NCBI RefSeq assembly: GCF_026914265.1
Contig: NC_069136.1
Span: 49,026,381 to 49,090,380 of the forward strand
Origin: Mya arenaria
Lineage: Eukaryota; Mollusca; Bivalvia; Myida; Myidae
DNA length: 64,000 bases
Reading direction: 5' to 3'
The translations under genes were made by a program, and so were the position numbers. The notes beneath the pieces were generated by a model, which searched no databases, had not been told where the DNA came from, and worked only from the letters and a program-made list of their open reading frames with translations. Numbering within the stretch: position 1 is the stretch's first letter; each line of letters starts with the position of its first letter. Positions 59,301-64,000 of the stretch are shown here, one piece after another.

Positions 59301-62269
59301 TAAACAAACGTCATGGCCTTGGTGTCATCATAAGCTATAATTTATAATTGTCACTTGCGTGTCATCATTAGCTTTGAGATTTGACCAATCACTAGTGGAT
59401 TTATGTTAAAGCAACATTAAAATACAAAAGAATCCTTTTATATTTTCAGTGTACAGCATGGCCCCTAAATCTTGGAAGCCAGATATGAGTCTACAGGATG
59501 CAGTAGACACAGAAGTCATTGAAAACAATGACGCTGAGGATGATCGTGCTAGCTCTGTGATGGCTTATCATGCATACAGGTAAGAATACGTCCAAAATTT
59601 GACATGGAAGTGTGGATTACCTACATTTAATTAAGGAGTTATTCCATGTACTTCATCTATGTTACTAGACTACAAATAGTTCTGATTTGAAATTTGGAAA
59701 AATCAGAATGTTATATCCTCATTACATTGAGGGAAGGGGAATCTATTTATTAACAGACATAATTTGAATTGCTCCAAAAAGTAATTAGGTCTATGTTTTG
59801 GTGTGTTGATTGTGCAAAAGGGAAAAAAACTTTTCTTAGGTCTGTGGTTACTGATTTTAATGACTATATGCCTAAGAATTGTAGCATCCAGTAAAATATT
59901 TCTACAGTGAGCAAATGATGTCTGACATCACCGAGCGGCTTATCAGTAGATTTGACGAGCTTCCCTTGGATGAAGATTCTCTCTCTGATCAGAGTAGCGG
60001 AGGAGCTCAACGAAGTCTCGGAGAGGAATATAGAACCTACACATCCAGAAGGTAATGCAATGGAAAAATGATAATTATGTAAGCAGACATTCTTGCATAG
60101 TATTCACACTTTACAAAAAGATGTTACCCACATATGCACAGAGGTACTATCAATTGCAGAAGTGAAGAAAATTATCAGGGCTGTTCCAGTAAAACATATA
60201 ACCCCCGGGGTATGGGGGGAAGGCAATTATTTTTAAATACATATAGTATATAGGTGGGTGTCTTTTTTCGCTAATTTGAACCCCACAAGAGTAAATTTGC
60301 TTTTGTAGGGGGGTGGCATAATTTAAAAGTGCCTTCCCCCCGGGGGTTATATGTTTAAATGGAAAAGCCCTCACCATAAATTGTGTATTTGGTGAAAAAT
60401 ATTTGTGCAAAGCGATATTGTTTCTATAGCTATTGTGTTTCATCAAAATTGCCATCATTACACCCCTAGTAGTCCAAAAAGTATCTCTGGATCCTTATTC
60501 ACTGACATTTTAAGCCTGAGTTTGAGACTCAAGTCTCCAAGCTGCCAATCTCAATTTTATCGTAAAATTGTTATTTCGAGAGCAATATAGTTAAAAATTT
60601 CTACACATATGAAATGCATTATATTTTTTTATAAATTCACTTATTTGTACCGTATTGATTATATGTTGTGGCAAATGCTTTTGCTGGTTGAACCCCAAGA
60701 GTTCATTAAATCACAAGCCATTGCATTACATGGGTTTCATTCTAATATTTTATTAGCGCCTTTTTTGGCATAGCCTCTTGGCTTCATGGTTGTCAGCATT
60801 GACATGCCAGCACTCTAAACTTAGCCATATCTCAAACACTGTTCGAGATAGTCAAATGAAACTTGGTACACAGGTTTCCGAAAACATTTCGCACATGTAC
60901 AGCAAGGCCAATAACTCTGCCTTTAATAATGTTTTGAGTTATTCCTTTTATTGAGCTCTGGAGTTGGCTATGCTGGACGCTTGTTTTAAGTGTCATTTTT
61001 TCTTTCGCTCAGTCACAGCCATAGTTCCAGTGTTCAGAACTCACCCTGCATGTCAGCAAGGGCGACCCCAGTCCATATGATGCGCTCCCAAACCAGGGAC
61101 CCGCCAGCCCAAACACCAAGGGGCCAAAAGGACACAGCAGTCCAAGACCCGAAAAAGTCCCCCACTGTCCCATCCAGTGCCTGTACACCAAGGAATACTA
61201 GTCAAGGCAGAGCACGGACACCTGGTGTAACGAGATCGAGGGCAGAAGTCAACACTCCTAGACGTTCAAAGACGTTCCATGATGAAGATGATTATAGGCC
61301 AGCTTCTAGAGCCATTGGTATTATATATTTCTATTAATATGTTCAGGAAAGTGACATGTGGCATTGGTTTTACATTTTGAGAGAAAACAAAACAAAAACA
61401 TTCCTTAATGTTGAATTTCATCATATTGTATCTTATCTTATTGAAAATAGAACATAAATGTATAAAAAATAGAACATAAAAATATGAAAATAGAACATAA
61501 AAATAGAACATAAATATATGAAAATAGAACATAAAAATAGAACATAAATATATGAAAATAGAACATAAAAAATAGAACATAAATATATGCAAATAGAACA
61601 TAAATATTTCTTAAAAAGTAAATGGTTATTGTATCTTATACTTAAGTGAAAAGCATATGTTCAAAACAAACCTTGACAAATATATACATGCTAGAAATAC
61701 ACTGCCCTGTTGCGCAGCGGCTAAAACTTATCAAGGTCACAAGCAAACATCTTGGCGTCTAATCTGGTCTTAAATGTTTGTGTTTGCAAAAAAACCTGAT
61801 ATATTTATATTTATTAAGATGAAGACCCAAAATCCAATTTGTATTACAGTGATGGAGGGGACAGACTTGAGCATATTTGACACAGTTGGGCAGTCTGCAG
61901 TACAGGACCAGGAGGATGAGGAAACCCTGGACCAACTGGAGTGGGAACTAGCCTCACAGTCAGGCAGGTTGACAGGTGGGTGGGATATGGGGTAATATAA
62001 ACTGTTCATAAGGACTTAAGGTCGCTGATTTTGTATAATCATGTTGGATTTGAGAGTTCTTTTGTTGTTTTGTCAAGCCAAGACAAAGAAAAAAACCTAA
62101 TCAGTCAATACAGATATTTATTGGTATGACAGTTGAGGGGAAGATATCCCGGATGGAGATGCCGGACGATTTCTCTGATGACTCAGTCAATAGCAGCCTG
62201 GAGAGTTTCAGGTCCCGCAGCCGCCTGGGACAAGATCAGGGATACGACATCAACGCAAAACTCAGGTTG
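47306..62269 (+). CDS. ZBBX: ZBBX-like B-box zinc finger protein, N-terminal 19 exons
   Basis: Exons: 47306-47370, 49811-49924, 51338-51428, 51662-51707, 52314-52438, 52829-52924, 53878-53933, 54283-54346, 55334-55610, 55992-56273, 56469-56575, 57243-57319, 58215-58754, 59013-59203, 59450-59579, 59908-60051, 61013-61317, 61850-61975 and 62133-62269 (or 62265). All junctions are GT/AG and in phase, giving about 991 codons; the gene continues past the right edge. Residues ~22-60 form a charged helix ([16 protein letters not shown]). A B-box with C137, C140, C149, C152, C157, C160, H165 and H173 follows ([12 protein letters not shown] / [14 protein letters not shown]). The block SFQEALGAW (248-256) is typical of ZBBX. 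The rest is low-complexity and basic, with four TDRSQRPG-like repeats. As I recall, mammalian ZBBX is expressed in ciliated cells; the biochemical role is unknown. The identification rests on the B-box, SFQEAL block and N-terminal helix from memory. Confidence 0.85.
47769..48808 (+). repeat. 37-bp minisatellite, about 28 copies, ZBBX intron 1
   Basis: The unit is CATCATTGAGTGATGCTTTA then ACTATGATGGATCCATG. Each unit contains two dyads: GCATCA-ttgag-TGATGC and ATGGATCCAT. Variants change ACTATGATGG to ACCATGATGA or ACTAAGATGG. Short open frames within it are artefacts. Confidence 0.95.
49925..50400 (+). pseudogene. Decayed tandem copies of the end of ZBBX exon 2
   Basis: The end of exon 49811-49924 (CTTATGGAACTGAAAATGGC, CATGAATAGAGAGAAAGA) with its GAGTAAGTACTGAATTAG donor is echoed at 50091-50158 (GTTATGGAACTGAAACAGGC, CATGAATAGAGAGAAAGA, GAGAGTAAGAATTCAATTAG). 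Weaker echoes are near 50000-50040 (AAGAGTGAGTACTGGATTAG), 50193 (GAGTTATGGAGCTGG) and 50352 (GAATTATGGAGCTGG). Units of roughly 100 bp include G-rich spacer. None has an acceptor. Confidence 0.8.
50473..50602. mobile_element. Hairpin repeat (TTGGCCCTGTTATTTGTCCT arms)
   Basis: The left arm from AATAAGTGATTTGATATTGG through GGGCAGTTGTATTGGC is mirrored by GCCAATACAACTGTCCCGAG through CCAAATCACTTATTTATTGA. The arms are about 60 bp with a very short loop containing CGAGGCCG. Related fragments continue to about 51085 (ATATTGGCACTGTTATAGAT). It lies in ZBBX intron 2. Confidence 0.8.
52975..53650 (+). repeat. Split tRNA-derived SINE fragment and adjoining dispersed repeat, ZBBX intron 6
   Basis: GAGGTGGTCTAGTAGTCAGG at about 52990 resembles a pol III A box. 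CACCTAAGAGGTCGTTGAGT and TGATCCCTACTAGAG at about 53228-53262 resemble the following B-box part. They are separated by about 200 bp of other sequence. From 53400, CATGAAACTTGGCACACATG and AAGGCCCATAACTCTGGCTT belong to a dispersed family with a relative at 60830-61000. Confidence 0.5.
55481..55585 (+). repeat. In-frame 24-bp coding repeat in ZBBX exon 9
   Basis: Four copies of a 24-bp unit encode [24 protein letters not shown] and TDRSQRRG. The period is a multiple of three, so copy-number change would keep the frame. It lies just after the conserved SFQEALGAW block. Confidence 0.9.
57662..58126 (-). mobile_element. 465-bp element with TTAAAGGG inverted ends and tRNA-like interior
   Basis: The ends TTAAAGGGACTGTTCACC and (reverse) TTAAAGGGGCTGTACTCC are inverted. 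On the minus strand, about 57808-57872 reads TAGCACAGTGGATACAACAC (A-box-like) and CCACAGGTTCGATCCCAG (B-box-like), as in a tRNA-derived SINE. The combination may be a SINE with TIR-like ends or a MITE that took up a SINE. It lies in ZBBX intron 12. Confidence 0.65.
60177..60371. mobile_element. MITE, 195 bp, ZBBX intron 16
   Basis: The left end AGGGCTGTTCCAGTAAAACA, then TATAACCCCCGGGG, is mirrored by CCCCGGGGGTTATA, then TGTTTAAATGGAAAAGCCCT. The arms are about 50 bp, including a GGGGGGAAGGCA block. No coding capacity. Confidence 0.8.
60830..61000 (+). repeat. Dispersed repeat fragment, ZBBX intron 16
   Basis: AATGAAACTTGGTACACAGG, GCACATGTACAGCAAGGCC and AATAACTCTGCCTTTAATAA match the family at 53400-53640. 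It ends just before the acceptor of the exon at 61013. Confidence 0.6.
61441..61608 (+). repeat. AT-rich minisatellite (AAAATAGAACATAAATATATG)
   Basis: Around eight to ten variable units built of AAAATAGAACATAAA with optional TATATG. It lies in ZBBX intron 17. Confidence 0.9.
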
Positions 62270-62319
62270 GTAAATTTAAGTTATACTAATTTGTTATATT
62301 ACTATTGTGAAGACAGCTG

Positions 62320-64000
62320 ATATGAGACACTCTCAAGGCAGAGTCCTGTGTATAAGATTTAAAGCCTGAATCCTGGGCATTAGACTTTCAAGCCTGAGTC
62401 CTGGGTTTAGACTTTCAAGCCTGAGTCCTGGGTATGAGACACTCACAAGCCTGACTCCTTGGTATGAGACACTCACAAGCCTGACTCCTTTGTATGAGAC
62501 ACTCTCAAGCCTGTGTCCTTGGTATGAGACACTCTCAATCCTGAGTCCTTTGTATGAAACACTCTGAAGCCTGTGTCCTGGGTATGAGACACTCACAAGC
62601 CTGTGTCCTGGGTATGAGACACTTACAAGCCTGTGACCTTGGTATGAGACACTCACAAGCCTGAGTCCTGGGTATGAGACACTTACAAGCCTGTGGCCTT
62701 GGAATGAGACACTATCAAGCCTGAGTCCTGGGTATGAGACACTTACAAGCCTGTGGCCTTGGAATGAGACACTATCAAGCCTGTGTCCTTGGTATGAGAC
62801 ACTCACACGCCTGTGTCCTTGGTATGAGACAATCTCAATCCTGTGTCCTTGGTATGAGACACTCACAATCCTGTGTCCTTGGTATGAGACACTCTCAATC
62901 CTGTGTCCTTGGTATGAGACACTCACAAGCCTGTGTCCTGGGTATGAGACACTCACAATCCTGTGTCCTTGGTATGAGACACTCTCAATCCTGTGTCCTT
63001 GGTATGAGACAATCTCAATCCTGTGTCCTTGGTATGAGACACTCACAATCCTGTGTCCTTGGTATGAGACCCTCACAAGCCTGTGTCCTTGGTATGAGAC
63101 ACTCTCAATCCTGTGTCCTGGGTATGAGACACTTACAAGCCTGTGACCTTGGTATGAGACACTATCAAGCCTGTGTCCTGGGTATGAGACACTCTCATGT
63201 CTGAGTCCTGGGTATGAAACACTCTCAAGCCTGAGTCCTGGGTATGAGACACTCACAAGCCTGTGTCCTGGGTATGAGACACTCACAAGCCTGTGTCCTG
63301 GGTATGAGACACTTACAAGCCTGTGACCTTGGTATGAGACACTATCAAGCCTGTGACCTTGGTATGAGACACTCTCAAGCCTGAGTCCTGGGTATGAGAC
63401 ACTTACAAGCCTGTGGCCTTGGAATGAGACACTATCAAGCCTGTGTCCTTGGTATGAGACACTCACACGCCTGTGTCCTTGGTATGAGACAATCTCAATC
63501 CTGTGTCCTTGGTATGAGACACTCACAATCCTGTGTCCTTGGTATGAGACACTCTCAATCCTGTGTCCTTGGTATGAGACACTCACAAGCCTGTGTCCTG
63601 GGTATGAGACACTCACAATCCTGTGTCCTTGGTATGAGACACTCACAATCCTGTGTCCTTGGTATGAGACACTCACAAGCCTGTGTCCTTGGTATGAGAC
63701 ACTCACAAGCCTGTGTCCTTGGTATGAGACACTCTCAAGCCTGTGTCCTGGGTATGAGACACTCTCAAGCCTGTGTCCTTGGTATGAGACACTCTCAAGC
63801 CTGTGACCTTGGTATGAGACACTCTCAAGCCCGAGTCCTGGGTATGAGACACTCTCAAGCCTGTGTCTTTGGTATGAGACACTCTCAAGCCTGTGTCCTT
63901 GGTATGAGACACTCACAAGCCTGTGTCCTTGGTATGAGACACTCACAAGCCCGTGTCCTGGGTATGAGACACTCTCAAGCCTGTGTCTTTGGTATGAGAC
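62320..64000 (+). repeat. 30-bp minisatellite, about 56 copies, running off the window
   Basis: The unit is GGTATGAGACACTCTCAAGC then CTGTGTCCTT. Variants: CTCACAATC, CTTACAAGC, GAGTCCTGG and GGAATGAGAC. A block of variants starting at 62741 (CTTACAAGCCTGTGGCCTTG, GAATGAGACACTATCAAGC, then CTCACACGC) recurs at 63401, a 660-bp (22-unit) higher-order period. Because the unit is 30 bp, frames free of stop codons persist, including a 537-codon one on the minus strand. The array lies in the ZBBX intron after exon 19. Confidence 0.97.

Noticed and set aside
62333-63946. A 537-codon open frame on the minus strand with a 10-residue repeat (VSYQGHRLES)
   Set aside because: It is a by-product of the 30-bp minisatellite, whose period is a multiple of three. 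There is no unique sequence, and other frames of the array are also long and open.

Overview
The window looks like nuclear DNA of a bivalve mollusc. It is AT-rich. Its two single-copy host genes are split into many small exons with canonical GT/AG sites. The DNA between genes is packed with short repeats of kinds I associate with bivalve genomes: elements ending in TTAAAGG, a family carrying AGAGCTTATGCGATGG, and hairpin MITEs. The species cannot be named from sequence alone.

Layout. 1-4937: the 3' part of a condensin SMC4 gene (+), six coding exons ending at 4751, with decayed tandem copies of three exons in its introns. 5448-6113: dispersed repeat. 6559-9674: a hAT DNA transposon with terminal inverted repeats and a damaged two-exon transposase (-). 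About 10200-29900: three tandem copies of a two-exon GNAT acetyltransferase gene (-), each with 294 codons and the same intron position and phase, inside a repeat-rich segmental duplication. About 23300-31400: minisatellites, a TTA/GTA microsatellite and several MITEs, one nested in another. 34500-38475: a 5'-truncated fossil Ty3/Gypsy element with an env-like region (-). 39660-40115: a second integrase fossil (+). 41531-41572: a lone remnant of the GNAT first exon. 44022-45520: nested dispersed repeats. 47306-62269 and beyond the right edge: a ZBBX-like (B-box zinc finger) gene (+), 19 coding exons visible, with a 37-bp minisatellite in intron 1 and a 30-bp minisatellite filling the last 1.7 kb.

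How the genes relate. SMC4 is a chromosome-condensation ATPase. ZBBX is, as I recall, linked to ciliated cells. The GNAT genes are probably small-molecule acyltransferases. No shared pathway is evident. SMC4 and ZBBX are on the same strand about 42.5 kb apart, and the intervening DNA appears to have grown by GNAT gene duplication and mobile-element insertion.

Most unusual signals: (i) decayed tandem copies of coding exons, some with splice sites, beside intact exons in two unrelated genes (three exons of SMC4, one of ZBBX); (ii) the GNAT array, whose coding structure is fully kept while introns and flanks diverge, with an 18-copy versus 2-copy minisatellite difference between paralogous introns; (iii) a 660-bp higher-order period within the 30-bp minisatellite; (iv) small elements combining TTAAAGG-type inverted ends, one of them with a tRNA-like interior.
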